Shown one piece after another: positions 26,622 to 35,501 of a stretch of DNA of 64,000 bases. Position numbers and translations under genes: made by a program. The notes under the pieces are model-generated. The model made no database searches and was not told the origin of the DNA. It worked only from the letters and a program-made list of their open reading frames with translations. The first letter of the stretch is position 1; every line of letters begins with the position of its first letter. Source of the stretch: Oceanicella actignis (GTDB lineage: Bacteria > Pseudomonadota > Alphaproteobacteria > Rhodobacterales > Rhodobacteraceae); assembly GCF_008124525.1 (NCBI RefSeq), contig NZ_VNHJ01000003.1, positions 124,001 through 188,000 on the forward strand. Direction: 5' to 3'.

Positions 26622-27274
26622 GCGGGCGTCTCCTGGCTCTGGGGGGCGTCGGGCCCCTCTTCGATCACGTCGCCGAGCGCGCGCAGACCGTCGAGGATTC
26701 GGGCGGCGACGGCTTCGTGCTTCTCGCCACGGCGGCTGTCGACGACGACCGCGGCCTCGGCGTAGACGGGGTGGCGGCGGGCCATCAGCTCGGCCAGGAT
26801 CCGGCGCGGATCGCCGCCGGCCAGCAGGGGGCGGGTGTTCTTGCGCCCCACGCGCTCGACCAGCGTGTCGAGCTCGGCGCGAATCCACACGGTCGCGGCG
26901 CGGCTCAGCAGCAGCGCGCGGGTGTCGTCGTTCATGAACGCGCCGCCGCCGGTTGCGATCACCGCCGGGCGCGGCTGGCGCACAAGGCGCGCGATGACGC
27001 GGCGTTCGCCCTGGCGAAAGGCGTCCTCGCCCATCGAGGCGAAGATCTCGGCCACGCTCATGCGCGCGGCGGCCTCGATCTCTTCGTCGCTGTCGACGAA
27101 GGGTGCGTCCAGCATGGCGGCGAGCCGCCGGCCGACGGTGGTCTTGCCCGCGCCCATCAGCCCGACCAGCGCGACCGGGCGCAGCAGCCGGGGCCGCGCG
27201 GCGGGAGCCCGGGGGCCGTCCGGCAAGGCGGCCGGCGCGTCGTCTGGGCTGGGCGGCGTGTCGGGCGTGCTCAC
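26618..27274 (-). CDS. aroK: Shikimate kinase
   Basis: 218 residues, longer than the ~170 of E. coli through a Pro-rich N-terminal extension of ~30 residues and a C-terminal tail. P-loop GLMGAGKTTVG, shikimate-binding DSDEEIE, GGGAFM and the lid R(K)NTRPLL are present. The start is GTG with AAGGA 11 bases upstream; the first internal Met comes only at the P-loop. It phosphorylates shikimate. Confidence 0.94.
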   Translation of the reverse strand: MSTPDTPPSPDDAPAALPDGPRAPAARPRLLRPVALVGLMGAGKTTVGRRLAAMLDAPFVDSDEEIEAAARMSVAEIFASMGEDAFRQGERRVIARLVRQPRPAVIATGGGAFMNDDTRALLLSRAATVWIRAELDTLVERVGRKNTRPLLAGGDPRRILAELMARRHPVYAEAAVVVDSRRGEKHEAVAARILDGLRALGDVIEEGPDAPQSQETPA

Positions 27275-27347
27275 GATCGCGCGGCGTCCTTCGGCTGGCC
27301 GCGGCTCCGAAGGCCGGCGGCATGGGGCTTCGCCCGGCCCCGCGCCA

Positions 27348-27376
27348 TTGCGGCGCGGCGCGGCCGGCGCTAGGGT
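27348..27376 (+). promoter_or_regulatory. Promoter before the small membrane peptide gene
   Basis: TTGCGG (27348-27353), 17 bp, TAGGGT (27371-27376). Expected start near 27383, about 106 bases before the ATG at 27489. It may also drive xerD. Confidence 0.45.
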
Positions 27377-27488
27377 CGCGGCGCGCGACGCGCCGACGCT
27401 CGGGGCTGGGCGGGTCCCTCGTTACACCAGCCGCGGGCGCGGCGCCAAGTCCGCATCGCTCGGGCCGCGGGACAAGGAGGAAGACGTC

Positions 27489-27623
27489 ATGCGCACCGCG
27501 CTCAAATACCTTCTATACCTTGCCGTTCTGGGCGCGCTGGCGCTGGCGGGCTATGCGCTGGTGGCCGATCTGCCCGCCCCGCGCGCCACGGTGACGATCG
27601 ATGCGCCCGCGCCCGGCGACTGA
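27489..27623 (+). CDS. Small single-span membrane protein
   Basis: 44 residues: MRTALKYLLYLAVLGALALAGYALV forms one membrane segment, followed by a short Pro/Ala tail. A near-perfect ribosome site, AAGGAGG, ends eight bases before the ATG, which is unusual in this window and argues that the peptide is made. It lies between the divergent aroK and the downstream xerD. No function known; possibly an inner-membrane micropeptide. Confidence 0.7.
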   Translation: MRTALKYLLYLAVLGALALAGYALVADLPAPRATVTIDAPAPGD

Positions 27624-27659
27624 GCCCCCGCGCCGCGCCGCGGCGCACCCGGGGGCGGC

Positions 27660-28715
27660 ATGAGCGCGCGCGCGCCCGCCGATCCCGTCGCGCGCTTTCT
27701 CGAGGCGCTGCGCGCCGAGCGCGGAGCGGCCGACAACACGATCTCGGCCTATGCGCGCGATCTGTCCGACCTGGCCGAGCATGGGGGCGGCGATCTGCTG
27801 GCGCTGGAGCGCGCGGACATCGCCGCGTGGATGGCGGCGATGGAGGCGCGCGGGCTGAGCCGGGCCACGCGCGCGCGGCGCCTGTCGGCGGCGCGCCAGT
27901 TCTACCGCTTCGCCTGCGAGGAGGGCTGGCGCGAGGACGACCCCGCCGCGCGTCTTCGCGGCCCCGGCGCGCGCCGCCCGCTGCCGCGCACGCTGTCGCC
28001 CGAGCAGGTCGAGGCGCTGCTCGAGGCCGCGCGCCGGCCCGCGGGCCCCGGCCCGGCGGCGCAGGCGGCGGCGCTGCGGCTGAGCTGCATGCTCGAGCTG
28101 CTCTACGCCACGGGCATGCGCGCGAGCGAGCTTCTGGACCTGCCCGCCGCCGCCGCGCGGGGCGATCCGCGCATGTTGCTGGTGCGCGGCAAGGGCGGGC
28201 GCGAGCGCATGGTTCCGCTGTCCGAGCCCGCGCGCGCGGCGCTCGCCGCCTGGCTGGCCCATCGCGACGCGGACCCGCGCCTGCGCGGCGCGGCGGCGCT
28301 GTTTCCCTCGCGCGGGCGCGCGGGGCGGCTGACGCGGGCGCGCTTCTTCCAGCTGGTGCGCGAGACGGCGGCGCGGGCCGGGATCGACCCGGCCAGCGTC
28401 TCGCCGCACACGCTGCGCCACGCCTTCGCCACGCATCTTCTGGCGGGGGGCGCGGATCTGCGGGCGATCCAGACCCTGCTGGGCCATGCCGACATCTCGA
28501 CCACCGAGATCTACGCCCATGTCATGCAGGCGCGGCTGCGGGCGCTGGTGCTGTCGGGTCATCCTCTGGCGGCCGGCGGGGGCGGCGGCCCGCGCCCCGC
28601 GGACGAACGCGCGGCCCTCGCCGCCGCGGAGGACGGCGGCGGCCCGGCCGACCCCGACGGCCCCGGCGCCGATCGCGCCGCGCCCCGTCTCGACAAGCGC
28701 CCGCCGAGGCGGTAG
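27660..28715 (+). CDS. xerD: Tyrosine recombinase XerD
   Basis: 351 residues. SAM-like N-terminal core-binding domain (to ~105) and catalytic domain with Arg154 (TGMRASELL), Lys178 (GKGGRER), His250/Arg253 (HTLRHAFATHL), His276 (LLGHADISTTEIY) and nucleophile Tyr285. It would resolve chromosome dimers at dif with XerC. Compared with the usual ~300 residues it has a disordered Gly/Asp/Pro-rich C-terminal extension of ~45 residues. It is not next to any phage or integron gene, so a housekeeping role is favoured. Confidence 0.9.
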   Translation: MSARAPADPVARFLEALRAERGAADNTISAYARDLSDLAEHGGGDLLALERADIAAWMAAMEARGLSRATRARRLSAARQFYRFACEEGWREDDPAARLRGPGARRPLPRTLSPEQVEALLEAARRPAGPGPAAQAAALRLSCMLELLYATGMRASELLDLPAAAARGDPRMLLVRGKGGRERMVPLSEPARAALAAWLAHRDADPRLRGAAALFPSRGRAGRLTRARFFQLVRETAARAGIDPASVSPHTLRHAFATHLLAGGADLRAIQTLLGHADISTTEIYAHVMQARLRALVLSGHPLAAGGGGGPRPADERAALAAAEDGGGPADPDGPGADRAAPRLDKRPPRR

Positions 28716-28769
28716 AAACCGCCGCCAGACCCGCCGCCCGGCTTGGGCGCATTCAGGAAGGCCGACCCG

Positions 28770-29132
28770 ATGGAAAACGTTCTGCTCATCGTCCACCTCA
28801 TTCTTGCGGTGTTCCTGATCGGGCTGGTGCTGCTGCAGCGCTCGGAGGGCGGCGCGCTGGGCATCGGCGGCGGCGGCGGCGGCCTCGTCACCGGCCGCGG
28901 CGCGGCGACGGCGCTGAGCAAGGCGACCTGGATGATCGCCGCCGGCTTCGTCGCCACCAGCCTGGCGCTGACCATCCTGGCCGCGCAGAACGCCGCCTCG
29001 CGCTCGGTGCTCGAGAAGGTTCCCGCCGCCGAGGCCCCGGCCCCCGACGCCGCGCCGCTGGCCGACGATCTCAAGGGCCTGCTGGTCCCGCCGCCGGCCG
29101 AGGACCCCTCCGCGCCGCCCGCGGCCGACTGA
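28770..29132 (+). CDS. secG: Preprotein translocase subunit SecG
   Basis: 120 residues. Two membrane segments (about 3-21, VLLIVHLILAVFLIGLVLL, and 52-72) around the conserved LLQRSEGGALGIGGGGGG loop; acidic Pro/Ala-rich tail. The ATG at 28770 follows AGGAAGG. Part of SecYEG. It is followed eight bases on by a glycosyltransferase rather than by the usual pyrG of related bacteria. Confidence 0.94.
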   Translation: MENVLLIVHLILAVFLIGLVLLQRSEGGALGIGGGGGGLVTGRGAATALSKATWMIAAGFVATSLALTILAAQNAASRSVLEKVPAAEAPAPDAAPLADDLKGLLVPPPAEDPSAPPAAD

Positions 29133-29139
29133 CGCCCGC

Positions 29140-31023
29140 ATGACCCCCGACCCCGAGCGCGGGCGCCTGCGCCGCGCGCCGGCGGCGCTGGACGGGCGCG
29201 CGCGCGCGGCCGCGGCCTGGCTCGACCGCGCCGCCTGGCGGCAGGTCGCGGCGCTGGCGCTCTTGTGCCTGGCCATGTTCGCGCCGGGGCTGGACGCGCT
29301 GCCCGTCACCGATCGCGACGAGGCGCGCTTCGTGCAGGCCTCGCGCCAGATGCTGCAGAGCGGCGACTACGTCGACATCCGCTTTCAGGACGCGCCGCGC
29401 TGGAAGAAGCCCGCCGGCATCTACTGGCTTCAGGCGGCGTCCGCGGCGGCGGCGGCCAAGGCGCTGGACGTGCCGGTCGAACGGGTGGGGATGTGGGCCT
29501 GGAGGCTGCCCTCGGCGCTGGGCGCGACGCTGGCGACGCTGGGGCTGTTCTGGGCGCTGACGCCGCTTGCGGGCCGGGCGGCCGCCTTTCGCGCGGCGGC
29601 GATGACGGCCACGGCGCTGGTGGTCGTGGCCGAGGCGCATATCGCCAAGACGGACGCCGCCCTTCTGGCCGCGATCGTGCTGACCATGGGCGCCTATGCG
29701 CGCGCGCTGGCGGGCGGGCGCGGCGCGGCGCTGGGCATGTGGGCGGCGCTGGCGGCGGGGGTCGCGCTCAAGGGCCCCATCGTGTTCATCCCGCTCGTCG
29801 GCTGCATGGCGTGGCTGGCGGTCGCGCAGCGCAGCCTTGCGCCGCTGCGCGCGCCCGACTGGCGGCGCGGGCCGCTCCTGTTCCTTGCGCTGGCCGCGCC
29901 ATGGTATGCACTGATCGCGCTGCGCACCGAGGGCGCCTTCTTCCGCGAGGCGCTGCTGGACGATCTGCTGGGCAAGGTCGCGCAGGGGCGGGAATCGCAC
30001 GGCGCGCCGCCGGGGACGTATCTGGCGGCGTTCTGGGCGATCTTCTGGCCCTGGGCGGCGCTGGCGCCGGCGGCGGCCGCCGCCGTCTGGCGCATGCGCG
30101 CGCGGCCCGAGGCGCGCTTTCTGCTCGGATGGGCCGTTCCGACCTGGCTGGTCTTCGAGCTCACCCCGACCAAGCTGCCGCATTACGTCATGCCCGCCCT
30201 GCCCGCCCTGGCCGGACTGCTGGCCCTGTGGCTGACCGAAGAGGCGCGCCGCAACGCCGCCCCCGCGCGCGCGCCGGGGCTGCCGCATGACCTCGTCCCC
30301 TCGGCGCGGCTGGCCGCGGACCCGCTTCGCCCGCCGCGCCGCTGGACGCTGCGCGCGGGCGCGGCGCTGTTCGCGCTGGTCGGCGGCGCGTTGGCGCTGG
30401 CCAACATTGCCGGGCTGCTCTGGCTGGGGCAGGCGCCCGCGCCCTGGGGCGCGGCGCTGGCGCTGGCGGGGCTGGCGGCGACGGCGCTGGGGGCGGCGGC
30501 GCTGGGGGGCGGGCGGCTGGCGGCCTTCGGCGCGCTTGGCGCGGCGGCCAGCGCGCTGCTGTCGGCGGCCACGCTGTCGCACACGCTGCCGGCGGCGCGC
30601 ACGCTGTTTCCCAGCGCGCTGATGACCCAGGCCGCCGCGCCGCTGGCGCGCTGCGCGGCGCCGCCGCCGGCCTCGGTCACCTATCGCGAGCCGAGCCTCG
30701 TCTTTCTGACCGACGGCGCGGTCGCGTTCCTGAGCCACGAGGACGCCGCGCGGCGGCTGATCGCCCTGCCCGGCGCCTCGGTCTGGGTCGAGGACCGCGC
30801 GCGCGCGCGCTTCGATCGCGCCCTGGCCGAGGCGGCGGGCGGCGCTCCGCCGGCGCTGCGCGAGCTGGCGCGGGTCGATGCCTTCAACCCGAACCGGGGC
30901 AAGGCGACCACGCTGCGCCTGCTGGCCCGCGCCGACGACGCGCTCTGGAGCGCCTGCCTGGGCCCGGCGGCGCCGGCGTCCGCCGATTCGCCCGCGAATC
31001 CCGACCCGTCGCGAGCGGGTTAA
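29140..31023 (+). CDS. ArnT-like membrane glycosyltransferase
   Basis: 627 residues with ten or more hydrophobic segments. The first loop has TDRDEARFVQASRQML, the acidic pair typical of GT-C enzymes, and RWKKPAGIYWLQA; TPTKLPHYVMPALPALA is conserved in the PMT/ArnT (GT83) family. These transfer sugars from undecaprenyl-phosphate carriers, e.g. aminoarabinose to lipid A or glycans to proteins. The acceptor here is unknown. Starts eight bases after secG. Confidence 0.87.
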   Translation: MTPDPERGRLRRAPAALDGRARAAAAWLDRAAWRQVAALALLCLAMFAPGLDALPVTDRDEARFVQASRQMLQSGDYVDIRFQDAPRWKKPAGIYWLQAASAAAAAKALDVPVERVGMWAWRLPSALGATLATLGLFWALTPLAGRAAAFRAAAMTATALVVVAEAHIAKTDAALLAAIVLTMGAYARALAGGRGAALGMWAALAAGVALKGPIVFIPLVGCMAWLAVAQRSLAPLRAPDWRRGPLLFLALAAPWYALIALRTEGAFFREALLDDLLGKVAQGRESHGAPPGTYLAAFWAIFWPWAALAPAAAAAVWRMRARPEARFLLGWAVPTWLVFELTPTKLPHYVMPALPALAGLLALWLTEEARRNAAPARAPGLPHDLVPSARLAADPLRPPRRWTLRAGAALFALVGGALALANIAGLLWLGQAPAPWGAALALAGLAATALGAAALGGGRLAAFGALGAAASALLSAATLSHTLPAARTLFPSALMTQAAAPLARCAAPPPASVTYREPSLVFLTDGAVAFLSHEDAARRLIALPGASVWVEDRARARFDRALAEAAGGAPPALRELARVDAFNPNRGKATTLRLLARADDALWSACLGPAAPASADSPANPDPSRAG

Positions 31024-31198
31024 TCGCAGGTTCAGCCCGGCCCGCGCCATGCGGCGCCGGCTTCCGCCAGATGAAACAGGCGCGGCGAATCGCCGCGTCG
31101 CCGCCCCCCTTTTCCGTCACGGCGCCTTACGATGCCCTGGCCGCGCGAAGCGGCGCCGCGGGCGCGCGCCCGCGCGACAAGGGTCAAGGGAGGGAAGA

Positions 31199-32443
31199 AT
31201 GCGCACGATCATCGCCATGAGCGCCGCGCTGGGACTGGCCGCGCAGGCGCAGGCGGCCGACAATCTCGAGAAGCTGAGTCAGTTCAAGGTCACAGGCGGC
31301 GCCGGCTTCACCTATGTCGAACAGGGCGGCGCCAAGGCCGAGGCGATCCGCCGCACGCTGGAACGCATCCGCCTGCCCGAGGGCTTCCGCATCGGGCTTT
31401 ACGCCATCGTGCCCGACGCGCGCCACATCGCCGTCGGCCCGCAGGGCATCGTCACCTTCGTCGGCACGCGCAAGACCAAGGTCTGGTCCGTGACCGACCG
31501 CGACAAGGACCGCGTCGCCGACGAGGTCAAGGACTTCGCGCCCTCGATCGACATGAAGATCCCCAACGGGCCGTGCTTCTCGCCCGACGGGTTCCTCTAC
31601 ATCGCCGAGCAGAACCGGGTGCTGGTCTATCCGGCGGCCGAGTTCTTCTACGAAAGCCCGGACGTGGCGGCCTTCAACGTCGTGCCCGAGGGCGAGCTGA
31701 TCCCGCCCGACGAGGTCAGCTACAACCACACCGCGCGCGTGTGCGACGTGGGGCCGGACGGCAAGCTCTACATCTCGCTCGGCCAGCCCTTCAACGTGCC
31801 GCCCAAGTCCAAGCGCGAGCTTTACGCCAAGTGGGGCATCGGCGGCATCATCCGCATGAACGCCGACGGATCGGAGCGCGAGGTCTTCGCCTCGGGCATC
31901 CGCAACTCGGTCGGCATGGATTTCCAGCCCTCGACCGGGCATCTGTGGTTCACCGACAACCAGGTCGACGGCATGGGCGACGACATCCCGCCGGGCGAGC
32001 TGAACCGCGCCACCGAGGCGGGCCAGAACTTCGGCTTTCCCTGGTATGGCGGCGGTTCGGTGCGCACCAACGAATACAAGGACGAGGAGCCGCCCGCCGA
32101 CGTCGTCTTCCCGGTGGTCGAGACCGTGGCGCATGCGGCCGATCTGGGCATGGTCTTCTACACCGGCAAGCAGTTCCCCGCGCGCTATCGCGGCGCGATC
32201 TTCTCGGCGCAGCACGGCTCGTGGAACCGCACCGAGCCGGTGGGCGCGCGGGTGATGGTCACCTTCGTCGACGAGGAGGGCGGCGCGCGCATGGAGCCGT
32301 TCGCCGAGGGTTGGCTGGACGAGGAGACGGGCGAGTATCTTGGCCGCCCGGTGGACGTGGCGCAGCTGCGCGACGGCTCGCTGCTGGTGTCCGACGACCT
32401 CGCGGGCGCGCTCTACCGCATCTGGTATGAGGGCGCGCAATGA
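31199..32443 (+). CDS. PQQ-type sugar/sorbosone dehydrogenase-like periplasmic protein
   Basis: 414 residues. A signal peptide ends around AQAQAA. Six-bladed beta-propeller repeats follow: HIAVGPQGIVTFVG, FSPDGFLYIAEQNRV, TARVCDVGPDGKLYISLGQPFNVPP, GIRNSVGMDFQPSTGHLWFTDNQVDGMGDDIPPGELN, and HGSWNRTEPVGARV. The family (GSDH/sorbosone dehydrogenase) oxidises sugars or aldehydes with PQQ and hands electrons to cytochrome c. A cytochrome c gene overlaps the end by four bases, which fits. GGGAGG precedes the ATG. Substrate unknown. Confidence 0.85.
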   Translation: MRTIIAMSAALGLAAQAQAADNLEKLSQFKVTGGAGFTYVEQGGAKAEAIRRTLERIRLPEGFRIGLYAIVPDARHIAVGPQGIVTFVGTRKTKVWSVTDRDKDRVADEVKDFAPSIDMKIPNGPCFSPDGFLYIAEQNRVLVYPAAEFFYESPDVAAFNVVPEGELIPPDEVSYNHTARVCDVGPDGKLYISLGQPFNVPPKSKRELYAKWGIGGIIRMNADGSEREVFASGIRNSVGMDFQPSTGHLWFTDNQVDGMGDDIPPGELNRATEAGQNFGFPWYGGGSVRTNEYKDEEPPADVVFPVVETVAHAADLGMVFYTGKQFPARYRGAIFSAQHGSWNRTEPVGARVMVTFVDEEGGARMEPFAEGWLDEETGEYLGRPVDVAQLRDGSLLVSDDLAGALYRIWYEGAQ

Positions 32444-32817
32444 CGGCGCGGCTTCTTCGCGGGGCGGGCGGGGCTGCGGCCCCGGTCCGCGCCGCGGCCG
32501 CGCTGCTGGCGCTGGCGCTGGCGGCGTCGGCGCCCGCTTCGGCGGCCGATCTGGCGGCCGGGCGCGAGAAGGCGCGCAAATGCAAGGTCTGCCACGGCAT
32601 CGACGGCATCGCGCGCATTCCCATCGCGCCAAATCTTGCCGGCGAAAGCGCGATCTACCTTGAAACGCAGCTCAAGGCGTTTCGCTCGGGCAAGCGCGAG
32701 CACGAGATGATGAGCGTGGTCGCGCGTGGCCTCAGCGACGAGGACATCGCCGATCTGGCCGCCTGGTACAGCGCGATTCGAATCGAGGCGCATCCGCCAG
32801 ATCTTGCTCAGAAGTGA
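32440..32817 (+). CDS. Class I cytochrome c
   Basis: 125 residues. A signal peptide ends near ASAADLAAG; one haem site CKVCH at residues ~48-52; the C-terminal Met ligand is probably in HEMMSVVARGLSDEDIADLAAWYS. A single-haem periplasmic electron carrier. Translationally coupled to the propeller dehydrogenase and therefore its likely electron acceptor. Confidence 0.9.
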   Translation: MTARLLRGAGGAAAPVRAAAALLALALAASAPASAADLAAGREKARKCKVCHGIDGIARIPIAPNLAGESAIYLETQLKAFRSGKREHEMMSVVARGLSDEDIADLAAWYSAIRIEAHPPDLAQK

Positions 32818-32858
32818 CCGCGCGGCCCGGCGCGACGTTGCGGCAACCTGTCAAGGGG

Positions 32859-32926
32859 TTGAACGAACGGGCGCTGGCGCGCATTGTTGATCCGTGGATC
32901 AACAAAAAGCCGCCCCCTCGGGCGGC
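32859..32926 (+). promoter_or_regulatory. ABC importer promoter with 22-bp palindromic operator and leader hairpin
   Basis: TTGAAC (32859-32864), 17 bp, CATTGT (32882-32887). A perfect dyad, TTGTTGATCC - GT - GGATCAACAA (32884-32905), covers the -10 and the predicted start. It looks like a repressor site of GntR or similar type. A GC hairpin (GCCGCCC / GGGCGGC, 32909-32926) sits in the leader before AGGGAGAA. Confidence 0.7.
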
Positions 32927-32947
32927 GGACAGGGAGAATCAACGCAA

Positions 32948-34534
32948 ATGAGCCGCGAACTCGAGGATCTGGCGCGCCGCGCCGCGCTCAACCTGGTCAA
33001 CCGACGCGACTTTCTGGGCCGAGCGGCCGCGCTTGGCGTGACGGCCGCGGGGGCGAACGCGCTGCTGGCTTCGGCCGTGCGCGCCGCCGGACCGGTCAAG
33101 GGCGGGCATCTGAAGGCCGGCCTTCAGGGCGGCGAAAGCACCAACTCGCTCGATCCGGCGCTGTCGGCCTCGAACGTGCCCTTCGTGGTGCTGCGCCATT
33201 TCGGCGAGACGCTGGTCGAGGTCGGCCCCGACAACCGCCTCATGCCGCGCCTGGCCGAGGAATTCTCCTCCACCCCGGACGCCGCGACCTGGAGCTTCAA
33301 GATCCGCAAGGGCGTCGAGTTCCACAACGGCAAGACGCTGACGGCCGAGGACGTGCTCGAGACCATGCGCCGCCACTCGGACGAGAACTCGAAATCCGGC
33401 GCGCTGGGCATCATGCGCGGCATCAAGGAGATGAAGGCCTCGGGCGACACCTTCACCGTCACGCTCGAAACCCCCAACGCCGACCTGCCCTATCTGATGG
33501 CCGACTACCATCTGGTCATCCAGCCGGGCGGCGGGCGCGACGATCCGGCCGCGGGCGTGGGCACCGGCCCCTATGTGGTCGAGGTGAACGAGCCCGGCGT
33601 GCGCCATGGCTTCCGCCGCTTCGCCAACTATTGGGATGATTCGCGCGGCCATGCCGAGACGACCGAGATCCTGGTCATCAACGACGCCACCGCCCGCACC
33701 TCGGCGCTGCAGTCGGGCCAGGTGCACATGATCAACCGCCTCGAGCCCAAGATCGTCAGCCTGGTCAAGCGCGTGCCCGGCGTGCAGGTGCGCAACGTGT
33801 CCGGGCGCGGGCACTACGTGTTCATCATGCACTGCGACACGCCGCCCTTCGCGAACAACGACCTGCGGCTGGCGCTGAAATACGCCATCAACCGCGAGGA
33901 GATGGTCGACAAGATCCTGCGCGGCTATGGCGGGCTGGGCAACGACATGCCCATCAACGCGGCCTATCCGCTGTTCGACGACACGATCCCGCAGCGCCGC
34001 TACGACCCGGACAAGGCGCGCTTCCACTACAAGAAGTCGGGGCATGACGGCTCGCCCATCGTGCTGCGCACCTCGGACGTGGCCTTCCCCGGCGCGGTGG
34101 ACGCGGCGCAGCTGTTCCAGCAGAGCGCGGCCGCCTGCGGCATCCCGCTCGAGATCAAGCGCGAGCCGGGCGACGGCTACTGGTCCGAGGTCTGGAACAA
34201 GCAGCCCTTCTGCGCCTCGTATTGGGGCGGGCGTCCGACGCAGGACCAGATGTATTCGACGGCCTATCTGTCGACCGCGGACTGGAACGACACCCGCTTC
34301 AAGAACGAGGAGTTCGACCGCCTGCTGCTCGAGGCCCGCGCCGAGCTGAACGAGGCGCGCCGCAAGGAGCTTTACAGTCGCATGGGCCGCATCGTGCGCG
34401 ACGAGGGCGGTCTGATCTGCCCGATGTTCAACGACTTCATCGACGCCACCGACGCCCGCGTGCAGGGTTGGGAGAAGGATCCCAACGGCGAGATGATGAA
34501 CGGCTTCGCCATGGTGAAGTGCTGGCTGGCCTGA
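32948..34534 (+). CDS. ABC transporter substrate-binding protein, family 5
   Basis: 528 residues from the ATG at 32948, nine bases after AGGGAGAA; an upstream GTG would lie within the operator. A twin-arginine signal NRRDFLGRAAALGVTA at ~22-37 sends the folded protein to the periplasm. The mature part is peptide/opine/nickel-type: NSLDPALSASN, ATWSFKIRKGVEFHNGKTLTAEDV, YAINREEMV. Such proteins bind di/oligopeptides, opines, nickel chelates or phospho-compounds. The neighbouring phosphodiesterase suggests a phosphorylated ligand, but that is inference. Confidence 0.9.
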   Translation: MSRELEDLARRAALNLVNRRDFLGRAAALGVTAAGANALLASAVRAAGPVKGGHLKAGLQGGESTNSLDPALSASNVPFVVLRHFGETLVEVGPDNRLMPRLAEEFSSTPDAATWSFKIRKGVEFHNGKTLTAEDVLETMRRHSDENSKSGALGIMRGIKEMKASGDTFTVTLETPNADLPYLMADYHLVIQPGGGRDDPAAGVGTGPYVVEVNEPGVRHGFRRFANYWDDSRGHAETTEILVINDATARTSALQSGQVHMINRLEPKIVSLVKRVPGVQVRNVSGRGHYVFIMHCDTPPFANNDLRLALKYAINREEMVDKILRGYGGLGNDMPINAAYPLFDDTIPQRRYDPDKARFHYKKSGHDGSPIVLRTSDVAFPGAVDAAQLFQQSAAACGIPLEIKREPGDGYWSEVWNKQPFCASYWGGRPTQDQMYSTAYLSTADWNDTRFKNEEFDRLLLEARAELNEARRKELYSRMGRIVRDEGGLICPMFNDFIDATDARVQGWEKDPNGEMMNGFAMVKCWLA

Positions 34535-34541
34535 GGCGGCC

Positions 34542-35501
34542 ATGCTGCATCCCATCGTCAAGCTCCTGGTCCAGCGCATCGCGCTGGGCCTCCTCCTTCT
34601 TTTCGCCGCGTCGGCGCTGATCTTCGCGGGCACGCAGCTGCTGCCCGGCGACGTGGCGCAGTCGATCCTGGGCCAGTCGGCCACGCCCGAGGCGCTGGCC
34701 AATCTGCGCGCCGAGCTGGGCCTGAACGACCCGCCCGTGCAGCGGTATTTCAACTGGCTTTTCAGTGCGTTGCATGGCGATCTTGGCACGGCGCTTTCGA
34801 ATGGCGAGGACATCGCCCAGTCGCTGGGCAAGCGCCTTGGCAACACGCTGTTCCTCGCGGCCTGCGCGGCGGCGGTGTCGGTGCCGCTGGCGCTGATCCT
34901 GGGCATCGTGTCGGTGCGCTATCGCAACCGCTGGCCCGACCGGCTGATCTCGGCCGTCTCGCTGGCGTCGATCTCGATCCCCGAATTCCTCATCGCCTAT
35001 GTGCTGATCTTCTACGTCGCCGTGCAGCTGCGCTGGTTCCCCTCGGTGGCGATGATCAGCGACGCGATGACGCTGGGCCAGAAGCTGTCGGCCATCGCGC
35101 TGCCGGTGGCGGTGCTGACGCTGGTGGTGCTGGCGCACATGATGCGCATGACCCGCGCGGCCATCCTGAACGTGATGCAGTCGGCCTATATCGAGACCGC
35201 AGAGCTCAAGGGCCTGGCGCCGATCCGCATCATCGCGCGCCACGCCCTGCCCAACGCGATCGCGCCCATCGTCAACGTCATCATGCTGAACCTGGCCTAT
35301 CTGGTGGTCGGCGTGGTGGTGATCGAGGTGGTCTTCGTCTACCCCGGCATGGGGCAGTATCTGGTCGATCACGTGGCCAAGCGCGACGTGCCCGTGGTGC
35401 AGGCCTGCGGGCTGATCTTCGCCGCCGTCTATATCGGGCTGAACACCGTGGCGGACGTGGTTTCGATCCTGGCCAATCCGCGGCTGAGGCATCCCAAATG
35501 A
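34542..35501 (+). CDS. ABC transporter permease, DppB type
   Basis: 319 residues, six membrane segments. N-terminal LVQRIALGLLLLFAASALIF and LLPGDVAQSILG are typical of DppB/OppB. The EAA loop that contacts the ATPase is AELKGLAPIRIIARHALPNAI. It overlaps the next permease by four bases. Confidence 0.92.
   Translation: MLHPIVKLLVQRIALGLLLLFAASALIFAGTQLLPGDVAQSILGQSATPEALANLRAELGLNDPPVQRYFNWLFSALHGDLGTALSNGEDIAQSLGKRLGNTLFLAACAAAVSVPLALILGIVSVRYRNRWPDRLISAVSLASISIPEFLIAYVLIFYVAVQLRWFPSVAMISDAMTLGQKLSAIALPVAVLTLVVLAHMMRMTRAAILNVMQSAYIETAELKGLAPIRIIARHALPNAIAPIVNVIMLNLAYLVVGVVVIEVVFVYPGMGQYLVDHVAKRDVPVVQACGLIFAAVYIGLNTVADVVSILANPRLRHPK

Noticed and set aside
27660-28715. The tyrosine recombinase as part of a mobile element
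   Set aside because: Motif set and neighbours (aroK, secG) fit chromosomal XerD; no inverted repeats or cargo genes nearby.
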